From Phaeoceros laevis (lineage: Eukaryota; Anthocerotophyta; Anthocerotopsida; Notothyladales), in the NCBI GenBank assembly GCA_049999765.1, contig JBNGIQ010006003.1:1-51163 (forward strand): DNA of 51,163 bases, written 5' to 3'. Below the pieces are notes generated by a model. That model was given only the letters and a program-made list of their open reading frames with translations, made no database searches and had not been told where the DNA came from. The position numbers and the translations under genes were made by a program. Shown one piece after another: positions 1 through 11,724 of the stretch; position 1 is the first letter of the stretch; each line of letters begins with the position of its first letter.

Positions 1-1946
1 GCCTCCAGTTGGCTCAATGCCTCGTAGTCAGGCAACGACATCAAACTCCTCATCACATGCTCCACTATGTCCCGGTTTGGAACACCGACTCCCCTGATTT
101 GCAGTTGCTCATGGAAATTGAGTTGTGCGACCACTTCTTCCTCCTCCTTGGTTTGGTCACGGAACTCCCTCCAACGAGTGGCTCTGTCACTGCCTTGACC
201 TTCTTCAAAAGCCATCAACGCGTCATATGGCAGTCCATACCTTTGAGAAGGTGTTGCCGCATTAGAAGAGGATGCCATATTAGCAGCCCTTGCTGCCAAG
301 CTGACAGTGAGGGTGCTCTCTTGAGCCTTGAGAGCCTCGAGCTGTGCTGCAAGATCGGGAACCTTGGTTGCCTTCGCCTGATTGGCTTCTTGAGCAGCAG
401 GCTTCTTAGCAGGTGGCCTCTTAGCTGGCTTGGCATGAGCCTTCTCCGATGTTGCCGGATTGATCGCTTTGCCACCTTTTGCCGGCTCAGCAGCTGCTGG
501 CTTAGGCATCTTCAAGTTCCTCCGCTCTGGATGCTTGGCAAAGCACACGGCTTCGACGTGGCCCTCCTTGTCACAAAACAAACACCGTAAACTAGTGGGT
601 GGACATGAGCATTGAGGTGAAGCATGTTCAGTACTAGCACAATAGTTACACCCAAATGCTTGGGAACTAGAATTAGAAGCGATGGCTGAATGAGCAGTTT
701 TGCTGTTGTACTGCCCTTTTGCTAGCACACCTGAAGTTTTAGTACCAGCTCGAGACTTGCCTGGACTGGACTCCCTCCTCGAGGGCCTGACCTCATCTTT
801 GTGCGCTTCAAAGTGTGCATTCGCCATCTCATACCTTTCGGCTGCAAAGTACACATCCTGACAAGTGTAAGCATCTCCCAAATCATAAAAAATGCGGTCC
901 TTGACCTTGGCATACAGCTCAGCGTCACCCTTCAACGCCCTCAGGAACTTCTGCGCTGCTCCCTGAGGAGTGGTGTTACCCGTCTCCTCCACTAATCTCA
1001 ACACCCTTCGGTACAACATTTTTAACGTCTCCCCCTTCAACCTCATGATGTTTCTGAGCTCCTAGACCTTTTGAGTGTTTTTCGTGGGGTACTCTCGCTC
1101 CAGGATGACAAAGAACACTCCCACTGGATCAGGCTCAGCAGGTACATCATTAGTAGGCGGGATACCTTGAGTTGCTGCAAGTAATTGAGCTGGAGTCAAC
1201 GTGACAGAAGTAGGAACTAGAGCGGTAGTAGCAGAAGCTGTATGTCTCTGAATAGCTGGCTGTAGCTCCACTTGAGTGACATTAGCAATAGCGGCAGCAT
1301 AAGCCGGATTAGGCAAGCTAATATCACGTAGCAGCGCAGGTTTGTGATCAAAGTAAATTAGTTGCGCCTCATCTGTGACATACCTCGCCAACATTTTGAA
1401 GGCATACCTCTGCGAATAGTGCTGCTGCAGCTTGACTTCCCACTCGTCCATCATCGAGTAGAAGCAAGCTTTGAATTCGCGCAGCTGCACAGTTCCAGGC
1501 CTACCGCTAAACCTATCAATTTTTGTGGTGCTGATGTAGCCTCCCGACTCCATGATGATAGGTCTATTGGGGAAACCCGGTGCTACCGTGTTGGTGTTGG
1601 CAAAGTACCCTTGCGGCTCCTCGTCGTCATCGGAGGAAGAATCCTCACTCCTACTAAAATCAGACTCCTTAGATTCAAGCAGGTTAAAATCAGGCACGTT
1701 GAAAGAAAACGGGTTAAAATTAGGCCTGGCAAAACCCGGCCCGACGAAACCCAAGTAAGGTTTTGCCTCGAGCTCCTCAAAAAAACCCAAGTTAAGTTTC
1801 GTTTCGGGCTCCTTCAAAAAACCCAAATTTAAGTTGCGCTTGTTGGAATCGAACCCGGGATCCTCAAAAAAACCCAAACTTAAGTTTTGGTGATTGGAAT
1901 CGAACCCGGGACGAGGCTCGTAACTTCCGGCTTTGGCGGGCTGCAA
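1..1946 (-). mobile_element. LTR-retrotransposon gag relic (partial, one in-frame stop)
   Basis: Read on the minus strand, one frame stays open from about 1946 to the left edge except for a single TAG at 1062-1064. The upstream half (to 1062) has repeated Asn-Leu-x-Leu-Gly-Phe units followed by an alpha-helical block typical of gag capsid regions. The half after the stop continues the capsid-like helices, then carries two CCHC zinc knuckles of the form C-x2-C-x4-H-x4-C (near 590-650) and a basic Ala/Lys/Pro-rich tail. This arrangement fits the gag of a plant LTR retrotransposon. No protease, reverse transcriptase or integrase is visible; they would lie beyond position 1. No LTR was identified. 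The 5' start is unclear because the first in-frame codon seen is not ATG. The stop suggests an inactive copy, although read-through or a sequencing error is possible. Confidence 0.72.
1800..1915 (-). repeat. Short direct repeats in the N-terminal gag region
   Basis: Two copies of a roughly 57-bp unit lie side by side. Each encodes a Pro-Gly-Phe-Asp-Ser-Asn motif followed by Asn-Leu-x-Leu-Gly-Phe. Shorter diverged versions of the LGF half continue to about 1730. They are in frame with the gag relic, so they look like a low-complexity protein repeat. Confidence 0.6.
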
Positions 1947-2640
1947 ACTTCCACGCCTGTCGGGCTGAAGGATTCCGCCTGCTGGATGGAGGATCCTCCA
2001 CCGCCACCGCCTGGGAGCAAGGGGATGGAGAATCCCATGCCGCTGCGCCCCGATCCTGCGCTAGGACACCGCGCGCCAGGGAATTGCACGCCGACCCCCT
2101 GCTGTGGCCTGGAGGATTTTGCGCCCCACCTCTGCTGCTGCCTGGATCGCGCGCCCCACCCCAGCTGCGGGCTGGTGGATTGGGCGCCGCCGCCTGGTTG
2201 CGGGCTGGCAAATCGGACGCCTGAACCTGGATGAGGGCTGGTCAGATGAGAGCTGGTGGAAGTGGCGCCCTGCTGGTGGCTGGGGCCGACAGCCCCGACG
2301 CCTTTTGGCGGGCTGGAGGAGCCTGCCTCTACGCCGCGCTCCGGGCTGGCAGGTCACGCACCACCTCCAGGCGGGCTAGCAGATCCCGCCCCGCCTTCCT
2401 GCGGGATGGGAGATCTTGGCGGACCGCCTTGCTGCCCGCTCACGGTGCCTGCACCGACGCCTAGCCTTGGGTCCGGGATGGCCACGGGCGGTGACCTCAC
2501 GGGGTCGCGCCTTGTAGAAGGCCGCTGCCAATACGGTAGGCTTCCGGTAGCACCTTCCTCCGGATGGGTGCTGCCCCGCCCAGCCATGGCCTATGAAAAT
2601 CCGAGAACATTGCAAGAAATTAGCAACGGTTAGCATGGCT
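1947..2640. repeat. GC-rich degenerate minisatellite (about 33-bp unit)
   Basis: No gene is recognised here. On the plus strand, one frame between about 2090 and 2440 translates into an 11-residue pattern of the type Cys-Gly-Leu-x4-Pro-x-Pro-Gly repeated about nine times. The pattern runs through two stop codons (near 2232 and 2244) without losing phase, so the periodicity belongs to the DNA (33 bp) and not to a selected protein. All frames are long and open because of the high GC. It abuts the gag relic and may be a non-coding part of the same element. Confidence 0.55.
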
Positions 2641-2744
2641 GCCGGCAGTAGCAACACAAGGGTGAAGTCCTGATTCCTATGCTTCCACACTCTGGACGCA
2701 GCTCCCACCACCGTGATGAGTGATAGCAATTGCAAAGGAGTCTT

Positions 2745-2848
2745 TGCAAGTAAGCAAGGAAACTTAGAAATGCTTGCTAGAATTGACAAGCAAATGTGCA
2801 AGTAAGCAAGGAAACTTAGAAATGCTTGCTAGAATTGACAAGCAAATG
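2745..2848. repeat. Perfect 52-bp tandem duplication beside gap 1
   Basis: The unit at 2745-2796 is repeated without visible change at 2797-2848. It lies 27 bases from the start of the N run. A perfect duplication at a gap edge may be an assembly end artefact or a real recent duplication. Confidence 0.85.
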
Positions 2849-2875
2849 AGCCTTGCACAATCATGAGACAAATTG

Positions 2876-2975
2876 NNNNNNNNNNNNNNNNNNNNNNNNN
2901 NNNNNNNNNNNNNNNNNNNNNNNNNNNNNNNNNNNNNNNNNNNNNNNNNNNNNNNNNNNNNNNNNNNNNNNNNNN
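2876..2975. other. Assembly gap 1 (100 N)
   Basis: Exactly one hundred N characters, the usual placeholder for a gap of unknown size. The flanks do not obviously overlap. A 16-bp unit is repeated twice at about 3044-3076 on the right side. Confidence 0.99.
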
Positions 2976-3347
2976 GTCTGGAAACAAGACTTGCAAAGAC
3001 TACTCTCCCCTTCCACAGGAGTAGCCTTAGCCCCTCTCTCGGGCCACGCAAGGTCATGAACACGCAAGGTCATGAACAGTGCATTGGATTAGCATGCCAC
3101 CTGCTCCACTAGTCCACCAACCTGTCACACAAGACCTTTGATTCCCGGCTAGGTACCACTATATAATAAAGAACTACATAGCTAGTTCCTTAAAATGCTA
3201 GTTACATAGCCTTTCATATAGGCTTCATAGTTAGACACTTATGCGGCTGACTATTAACCTGTTCACACTTGTAATTCAACAAAGAGACCTGTTGCCTTGT
3301 AGGAGGCAGCTAGTTGATGTCCGAGGTGTAACAACGCCTCGTGACAA

Positions 3348-3665
3348 GTTGGAATAACATATACAGCCAAGAATGTTGTCCTCCTTGTTTTTCCCGGTCA
3401 TGGAACATTGATGTTCTCCATATTATGTTGTCCTCCTTGTTTCTAGATTAGATTAGATGAATCGAGTTGGAATAACATATAGCCAAGTATGTTGTCCTCC
3501 TTGTTTCTCCCGGTCATGGAACATTGATGTTCTCCGTTTTATGTTGTCCTCCTTGTTTCTAGATTAGATTAGATGAATCGAGTTGGAATAACATGTACAG
3601 CCAAGTATGTTGTCCTCCTTGTTTCTAGACTAGATGAATCAAGTAGGAATAGCATATACAGCCAA
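3348..3665. repeat. Tandem array, about 117-bp unit
   Basis: Two full units (3348-3465 and 3466-3581) are followed by a shortened third (3582-3642) and the start of a fourth. Each unit contains two inner copies of a TGTTGTCCTCCTTGTTTCT-type segment, so the array has a nested structure. No coding function is seen. Confidence 0.85.
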
Positions 3666-3740
3666 GACCATACCAGACCAAACTTTGTTTTTCTTGATTA
3701 CGGAGTAGTGATCTCATTACTACGTTGTTGTCCCTACTGT

Positions 3741-3955
3741 TTACAATTATGGAACATGTCCTATTATGCTATTCCTATGCATAAGATTATGGAGCATTAC
3801 ACAGTCTGTTTACAATGGTGGAACGATATGTCCTATTATGTTATTCCTATGCATAAGATTATGGAGTATTACATAGTCTATTTACAATTATGGAACAACA
3901 TGACCTATTATGTTATTCCTATGCATAAGATTATGGAGCATTACATAGTCTACGG
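3741..3955. repeat. Tandem array, about 72-bp unit
   Basis: Three units start at 3741, 3810 and 3882 (spacings 69 and 72 bp). The plus-strand frame is open across the array and gives a repeated 24-residue peptide with a Tyr-Tyr-x-Ile-Pro-Met-His core, but this follows from a period divisible by three. It shares ATTATGGAACAT-like words with the preceding 117-bp array, so both may derive from one ancestral sequence. Confidence 0.85.
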
Positions 3956-3962
3956 ACTATAG

Positions 3963-4651
3963 CCCGTTACAAGTTGAGAGAATACAAGGTTTGAAAATCA
4001 CAAATTTCTGGTATATTAGATAGTGATGTACTATGAACTTGGGATATAGGAAAGATGTGGGAGATGTGAAGGGTTGAAGAAAACTTAGATATTCAACAGA
4101 TGATTAAGTGGGAGTGTAAGGACGGAGCTGCCTGAGCACATCTACATATTAGATACCATGATACGCCTAAGAGATCCACTCTCTAAAGTAATGCAGGTGC
4201 TTAAACACCTTCCCTATGTCGTGTGTCACTTGCTTACCTTACCCTAAGCTTAGCTAAAATCTGTACGATCGAAAAAGGAACCTTGACTTGGGCGATGGCG
4301 TCCTCCGGCTTCCGGCCCTGGCGTTCTGAGGTTTACCGCATCGCAGCGAGCAAAGGGGCATGCTGCCGGGCGCACAGCGTTTAGACCTGCGGCCGTCCGC
4401 GCCTTGAGACTTGGGAGCTCTTGCTTGTCCGCCCGCTAGATTCCTTGTCAGAGACGCAAGACAGGGGAGCACTCACTTCTTCGGTCCGGGCCTGGAGCGG
4501 AGGGGCCCCTGCTTTCGATTGGTGGAGGTCGGATTCCTCCCGGCGTGGACCATGCTCGTGTGGTGTGTGACCTAGGTGCCGGGAGGGCTTGCTGTTGCAG
4601 CCGTAACAGGGAGTGGGGGAGAGTCATTGTGGAGTTCTGGCACTCGGGATC
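3963..4651. other. Intergenic region and presumed WNK promoter/5' UTR
   Basis: No gene is seen. The first part is AT-rich and the last 350 bases are GC-richer, consistent with a promoter and 5' leader for the kinase gene starting at 4652. No TATA box or other element could be assigned with confidence. Confidence 0.4.
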
Positions 4652-7600
4652 ATGGAGAACAAATCCGAGGATGACGGCGGTGTGGCGGATCCACCTGCCG
4701 ATATGGATGCTGATGCTGACGACTCGGACTTTGTGGAAGTAGATCCCACTGGCAGATACGGGCGGGTAAGTTGCGAGGCCCTTGATCGGAGTGATTTGCT
4801 TGTAGCCCTTCTTTTTAGCTATGGAGTGACTGTGAGCAATGTGTGATGATCGGTTTTGTGTGACGATCTCTTGACTTGAAGGTTCTTCTGCTGGTTCCGT
4901 CTGTTCTCAATGAGCTGGCAGGACAGTGATTATATGCACGGAAAGTGACCAAACGAGGGTCTATAAGTGAGCCCTTTGCATGAGAATTGTTGGATGACTG
5001 ACTGACCTCTCTCTTTAGTAGTTGCAGAAGGTTCATCGAGGCTATTGCTGGCAATAGCAAGCTCCATAGAACGTCTGTTGAGCATTTGTGTTGTTTGCAA
5101 GGCAATATTTTGCCTCGGTGTATGAGTCAGCAGAGTGGGTTGTTTGTGCACCTAATCTGTTTGGCAGATGCCTGTCGCATTTCCTCTTCAGCTGTATGTC
5201 TCGATTGTAAGAACGTATGAAACATGTGGCATGACATCGTGGTAAATTGCCTTGCAGTATGACGAGATACTTGGGAAGGGAGCTTTTAAGACTGTGTATC
5301 CTTTCTTACTGAGCGTCAATCTTGTGGTGGTGGTTGACGCTCACCACCAGTTGGTAGGCAGCATCTGATCATGCCAGAGTCCCTATTATGGATTATGAAA
5401 TATATTCTGTTTTATGTTCATAGTGCCTCTTTTCCTTGCCACTACATAGGTGGAGTCAGTTCTCACAATGAAGGTAGGTGGTTCTAGGTGGTAGTTGCCC
5501 ACCTTAATTTCTTTCCAGCTACAGGGCTTTTGATGAGGTCGATGGCATAGAGGTGGCCTGGAATCAAGTGAAGGTTCAAGACGTTCTTCAGAGCCCAGAA
5601 GATCTGGAGCGGCTCTACTCTGAAGTACACCTATTGAAGACATTGAAGCATAAGAACATTATCAAGTTCTACAATTCTTGGGTGGACACGAAGACAAAAA
5701 ATGTCAATTTCATCACCGAAATCTTTACTTCAGGGACTTTAAGACAGTAGGTGCTTATGATGATATGCTAGCTTTTTTTAGCCCATGGTAAGATTGATCT
5801 GCTAGCTCGTCACATTTCTGCTTTACACGCTGTACAGGAGCTGATTTTATGGCGTTAATCCTGCTTATCTACAGGTATCGGAAGAGACACAAACATGTGG
5901 ACATCAAGGCGGTGAAAAATTGGTCACGTCAAATTCTCAGGGGATTGTTGTATCTCCATAGTCATGACCCGCCCATTATCCATCGGGACTTGAAATGTGA
6001 CAACATTTTTGTGAATGGGAATCAAGGAGAAGTTAAGATTGGTGATCTGGGGTTGGCTGCAATTCTACGACAGGCCCATGCAGCGCATAGTGTCATTGGT
6101 AAGCTTGCTATTCTGTTGGCTGTTGCAGTGCATCAAATACTTCGCTCTCTATTCTTATGGTTTGTACTCTAAACTGTAGGAACCCCTGAGTTTATGGCTC
6201 CGGAGCTTTATGAAGAGGAGTACAACGAATTAGTAGACATCTACTCATTTGGCATGTGCCTTCTGGAGATGGTCACATTTGAGTACCCCTACAGTGAGTG
6301 TACAAATGCTGCACAGATCTACAAGAAAGTGACATCGGCAAGGACTCCTTCACTCGTGTTGTGCTGTTGACTTGCTCTGGGGTAGCAATGTCATGTGAAC
6401 AAATTCCTTTGTTTCTGAAGTGTAGCTATGGTTTCTGTTGTGTATGTGCAGGGTAAGAAGCCAGCAGCACTCGAGAAAATCAAGGATCCTGAAGTCAAGG
6501 CTTTTGTTCAGAAGTGTTTGGCAACAGCATCACGAAGACTGCCAGCTCGAGAGTTGCTTATGGACCCATTCCTCCTCTGTGAGGGGGACAGGGAAGCTAT
6601 TGACTGCTTGCCCCCCTTATCTCGTAGTAGGTCTGGAGTAGATGACATGGAGGAGCTTGGGATTACTGGAGAGGACTCCAGCTTCAGAATGGGCTCAAAC
6701 TCCAGCTGGAAAGACAGACAGTCAGATGCTGAAGTCCGAGGGAAGGGCAAGGGGGTGGCAGGCAGTGAGGCACATCAAAATGGAGCCAGCAAGTCTGCGG
6801 CTGGTCCTGTAGGCGATTCTGAAGGGGAAGATGATGTGCATCTTGGGCGAAGTCATTCGGGCATGCTGAAAACTGGAAAAGAAGAGCGTCCAAGGAGGAG
6901 CAGAGATTTTCGAGTGAAGGGGAAAAGAAGAGACGATGATACCATATTTCTCAGGCTTCGTATTGCAGATCCTGAAGGTAAGTGACCTGTGGGAGGACTC
7001 ATGGCTTGGTGCTTTAGACTCTGCTTACCATTCATTGTCTGCAAGTGAGACGTGTAGCATCCTAACTGAAGTGGGCCCAACCCTGTCTTTCAGGGCACAT
7101 TCGAAACATTCATTTTCCCTTTGACGTGGAAGCTGACACAGCAATGAGTGTGGCAACTGAAATGCTCGAAGAGCTTGACCTGTCTGACCAGGATGTCACA
7201 ACAATTGCTGAAATGATAGATGCTGAAATCCTGGCTTTGGTACCTGAGTGGAAGTCTGGAGTAGCTTGTGATGAGACCGTTGGTACAGAGGCAGAGCCTT
7301 CCTATGACAGCAGGAGGGATTCCCCCCTAAATGCAGATGGTTATCCTCGAGCCAGAAATGATTTTGATCCGCTAGCCACGATTTCTTCAGAGGGCTCTCT
7401 TCTTGACAAACTTCCACTGAACCGCAAGATGCGATCTCACTCACCCAGAGTGGGTGCATTGCTGGTTGGTTCTCCTCCTCGGTGTGAGGGGACAATGCAT
7501 GGTAGGTTTGAAGAGATTACCTACCATCCTCGAGGGTCAGACCAATCATGGCGTAACTCAGATGCATCTCCTGTCTTTTCTAGTGATTTGTCTGATGCAC

Positions 7601-8418
7601 AGGAAGGTGCATCTGATGTGGCTGGGGAGCACAACTCACCTGAAAGTTCAATGGCAGAGCTTTCTTGGCAAATGTCTCGGTCCCATGGTGGGGGAGACTT
7701 TGACCAGGGCCATGAACCTTCTGGAAATTCATCAGGTGCAGCAGAATCTGTCCATAGGGTCGAGGGAAGTTCATTTAACGAGTTGGTGGAGTCCAGGAGG
7801 AACGCTGGCTATGAGAAGTACACTCACGAGACTTGGGAGGCAGTTGCAGTGGGTAGTAGGCTTAGTGAAGTAGACGGTCATGAAGATCCACATGAAGAGC
7901 AGGAGCAAACTTCTCAGTCTTTGGAAGTTCATTCTGCCTCACATTCAGATGATGGTGACGCAGAAATAGCAGATCGTGAGTTGATGCTACTGGCACAAAA
8001 GCAGGAGGAGGAGTTGAGGGCGATGCAGTGGAGGCATCAGCAGGCTCTTTTGAACTTGAAGGCTCGCATCCACCGCAAAGAGGCCTGCACTGAAGACTTC
8101 CGCACTCTACGAGACTCCTTCAGGAGTGCAAGCTCACATTCTCCTGAGAGGATATCTCGGCAAATGGTTGGGCAAAGAGCGAGCTCGGAACCGAATAGGA
8201 AGTCTGGGACAAATGGGTTTCGGCCTGTTGACATGGGAAGTTCCTCACCATCTGACCGTGGGGTATACAAGGTGAGGAATGGACAGGTCTCAGTGGATGA
8301 GTCGGAGGAATCAGACAGGTTGTCCATGAAGGAATTAGCGGTTGCCTTCGCAGAAGCCAATGCTGGAACCCGGGACGGCACTGCTTCTCAACTAGTTGGA
8401 TCTGGGATTGTACACTAA
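4652..8418 (+). CDS. WNK (With No Lysine) serine/threonine protein kinase
   Basis: Exons 4652-4765, 5258-5295, 5519-5746, 5875-6098, 6180-6337, 6452-6977 and 7094-8418 give an uninterrupted 870-residue protein. The N-terminal [18 protein letters not shown] block is the plant WNK signature. The kinase domain (about residues 38-295) has the glycine-loop lysine in GKGAFKTV, asparagine where the usual subdomain II lysine would be (VAWNQVKV), HRDLK at 163-167, DLG at 184-186 and an FMAPELY loop. A long acidic/Ser-rich tail follows, with a conserved [12 protein letters not shown] patch just after the exon 6/7 junction and a coiled segment rich in Glu and Gln. Plant WNKs act in the cytoplasm in ion homeostasis, clock and flowering signalling. 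The exact subfamily is not resolved. Intron 5 begins with GC rather than GT. Confidence 0.95.
6338..6451 (+). other. GC-AG intron in the WNK gene
   Basis: The exon ends in ACATCG and the intron starts GCAAGG, matching the GC-donor consensus, and it ends in TGTGCAG. Using this donor joins VTS to GKKPAALEK in frame, as in other plant WNKs. No GT donor nearby gives both the frame and the conserved residues. Confidence 0.85.
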
Positions 8419-9528
8419 GTATCTGTTAGGAATTTCTATTGTCAGTTTTAGGTAGTGATGCATATGAGGGTGTAACGCTCCATGCACCAGATTTAGGGCT
8501 TCGCGTGGTGGTGGTTCTCCATCTGTTCGTGCAGGTTGCATGAACTCATTGACCAGAGTGTGAGAACCTGCCCTTCGTGGTGCCCGTTGTCTGCAGTGGG
8601 TTTAAGCAGCACTTGGCTGCAGCCTGGAGAAACTGTTTCAGTGGTGTTGATGGTTTGCAGTGATACAACAGGGGCTGGAACTACGTCGGCGGAGTTAATT
8701 TGAGCTCTTGCCCTCACTTTATTGCATACCAGAGATTGCCTCCGGTGTGATGAAGTTGCCAATTTCAGTGCGCTTTCTAGTTTCTACTAGTGTTTCGAAG
8801 ATAGCGTACTTTTTGGTAACTTTTGGTTTGGGGAACTACTCGTCGGTATAGAAAGCTAGGAGGTTCACTAGAGAGTGCCGTTCCCACAAAGTTGGATGAG
8901 TTGATGATTGCTTAGCCTCTTTCAAACATTCACTTCATTTCCCTAGTTCTACCCATTGGCTTGCATTACCGCCTGCAGTGCCTGCATTATACAGTAGACC
9001 TATCAAGGGACGTTCACACAAGCCCCGCTCCGGGAACCCAAATGTCGTGCCCGCCACGTCCCACCCCAAACGCGACCCATTGGGCCTGCATGATTGGGGG
9101 AGGGCGGTTATTTTAAATTAAGTTAAGTCAACGAATCGGACATGCCATGTGAACCCAACCACAACCCGTGCGTCCTTAAACCCAACTGCACCCTCAGCCT
9201 TTTGGTGTGAACACTGTGAACCGACAACTGCGCGGCGGATTGGCACTTACTGTAGTGGTGGCGCAGGGTGGCATGGTGTGAACAGCCGCTTAGCAATCGA
9301 GCAGTCCAAAATAGGATACTCTTAAATGGACGAGTGGAGACTTGGCTTAACGGCTTAACCGCATCAGCAGTCAACGCGACGACCTACGGTCAAGAGGGAG
9401 CTGCCGGCCACCTGGACGACTTCACGAGTGACGAGGCGCGAGCCTGTGGGTTCAAAGCCGTCGAGACTCGAGACATTGAGCTTCGAGTTTACGAGGTTTG
9501 TATTGCGGATTGGCGGAGAAGCTCGGCC
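8419..9528. other. Intergenic region between WNK and BAT1-like genes
   Basis: The first few hundred bases are probably WNK 3' UTR and the last 200-300 bases the leader of the permease. An in-frame open stretch reaches upstream of the permease ATG to about 9268, but it starts without ATG and shows no family similarity. Nothing else is recognised. Confidence 0.4.
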
Positions 9529-11724
9529 ATGGCTGAGCCGGTAGGAAGTCTGGATAGGGAGCTATTGCCAGATTCCATGGACCCTGGAGAGCGACGCCTC
9601 AACGAGCTGGGATACAAGCAGGAGCTGCGGCGTAGCATGGTAGGTTTAATTTTCCTCCAACACGGGTTGCGAAAGAGTGAATGTTTCTCGGTGCATGGAT
9701 TCTATGTACAAGCTCATAAAAGCTGCTTTTCATGTGGTTCTGTTGGTTCAGACCCTGTTCAATACTTTGGCGATTGCCTTCTCCACCATGACGCTATTCA
9801 CTGGAATTATACCGCTGTACGGTATCAGCCTGCCCTATGCTGGCCCAGCTGGCGTCGTGTGGGGCTGGGTTATTGTCAGCTTCTTCACCTGGTTCGTCGG
9901 AACTGCAATGGCTGAGATATGTTCCTCCTTCCCGGTAAGTCGTGAGCTTCAGTTTCTCTTGATGGAATTACTGTAGCGATTTCTGAATGTTACTACTGGG
10001 TAGGGTCTGTGTCACCGACTTTCCGCTCATTTTTGTGGTTTCAGACAACTGGGTCTCTGTATTTTTGGGCTGCACATTTAGCGGGACCGAAATATGGGCC
10101 TCTTGCTTCGTGGATTTGTGCCTGGCTTGAGGCCATTGGCCTCATTGCAGGCATAGGAACGCAGGTAAATTACACTTAAGCTCAAATTCTTGTTTGATAG
10201 CTTATCTGTGCTGCTAAGGTCTGACCCGGAGATGGTGGTCGGGGTTAGGCATTTGCTGGGACGCAAGTACTGCAAAATATTATCCTCCTGAGTACGGGAA
10301 CGAACAAGGATGGTGGTTATTTTGCACCCAAAGGGTTGTTTGTCGGGTTCTATATCTTCTTGACTTTCGTCTGGGCAGTCCTGAACACATTTGCTCTGGA
10401 TGTCATTGCCTTCATCGACACAATTTCCATCTGGTGGCAGGTCTGTTGTGTCCGTAGTTTTACCTCCCTGACATGCTGTAGGATGAGCTAATATTTGTCG
10501 TCAGCGCGTTGAGACATGGTTCCTTGTGCCTTCTGTGGATAGGTCATTGGGGGCGCTTTGCTCGTGATTATTCTCCCCATTGTGGCACCCACCAGGCAGT
10601 CGGCTTCCTTCGTGTTCACGAAGCCTCAGTGGAATACTGCTGTAGGCATCGACAGCAAGCCCTATCTGTTTATTCTTTCACTCCTCGTCAGTCAGTATTC
10701 TTTGTATGGCTACGATGCAGCAGCTCATTTAACAGAAGAGACAAGAGGCGCCGATTTGAATGGTCCTATAGCAATTTTGTCAAGCATTGGCTTGATATCT
10801 GTCATTGGATGGGCATGTCTTCTTTCCCTTACCTTCAGCATTCAGGTGCGCATCCTGCCATGTCTTACTTGGATTTGTGCTTGCACAATCCCGAATGATC
10901 AAGAAGAGTTCTAAATGTCGAGTGCCCCTTGTATGTGTGCAGAATTTTGACTACCTTTATGATACAACCAACGAGACCAAAGGTCTATTTGTTCCTGCTC
11001 AAATTTTATATGATGCATTCCATGGTCGATACCAGACAAGCACTGGTGCGATCCTGTTTCTTTGCATGATATGGGGCTCCTTCTTCTTCGGTGGGCTTTC
11101 GATCACCACAAGTGCTGCTCGTGTTGTAAGTCTTCGACCACAAATTAATAGGTCGTTTAGCTGCTTTCTAGACCTGGATAGTCATGGATTCAAGGTGCTA
11201 ACACTTAGGGCTTGCAGGTGTACGCTTTGTCACGTGATGGTGGCATCCCTTACTCTAAAGTCTTTAGGAAGCTTCATCCAAAGTATAAAGTCCCAGCCAA
11301 TGCAGTGTGGCTAGCTGCATTCATTGCTGCTCTATTAGCATTGCCAGTATTGAAAAGTCATGTGGCCTTCAATGCGATTGCATCCATCACAACTATAGGG
11401 TGGGTGGGTGGCTACGCTGTACCGATCTTCTTCAGGATTATTATATCACATCACAAATTTAGACCCGGCCCGTTTTACTTGGGTAAGGCAAGTCGAGTCG
11501 TTCATTCTATAGCATTTCTGTGGATCCTTTATACCTGTGCCGTCTTCCTACTTCCGACCGGATATCCTATCACGTGGGAAAATTTCAACTATGCACCTGT
11601 GGCCTTGGGAGTGGTGCTATCACTGGTCATGCTGTGGTGGGTTATTGATGCAAGAAAATGGTTCAAAGGTCCAGTTAGGGAGCTGGAATACAAATCTCCC
11701 ATCAAGTCACCAGTCGACATTTGA
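9529..11724 (+). CDS. BAT1/GABP-like amino-acid permease (APC superfamily)
   Basis: Exons 9529-9639, 9752-9934, 10045-10164, 10249-10440, 10543-10845, 10943-11125 and 11218-11724 are all in phase 0 and join to 532 residues. The protein follows plant BAT1 (bidirectional amino-acid transporter, also called GABA permease) along its length: RLNELGYKQELRR before the first helix, AEICSSFPTTGSLYFWAA, the YGYDAAAHLTEETRGADLNGP block, ALSRDGGIPYSKVF and a final YPITWENFNYAPVA segment. About twelve hydrophobic helices are visible. Family members move GABA and several other amino acids across plasma or mitochondrial membranes; the membrane used here cannot be read from sequence. The ATG chosen precedes the conserved N-terminal block. 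It is convergent with the CAT9-like gene. Confidence 0.93.

Noticed and set aside
1840-1912. tRNA T-arm-like words (GGGTTCGATTCC on the minus strand, twice)
   Set aside because: They lie within the in-frame direct repeats of the gag relic, the T-stem does not pair beyond two bases, and no A box, anticodon arm or acceptor stem is present.
3348-3955. CRISPR-like array
   Set aside because: The units are tandem with no unique spacers, and the window is clearly plant nuclear DNA.
3573-3962. Plus-strand open frame with a repeated Tyr-rich peptide
   Set aside because: It is a product of the 72-bp tandem array and has no start context or family match.
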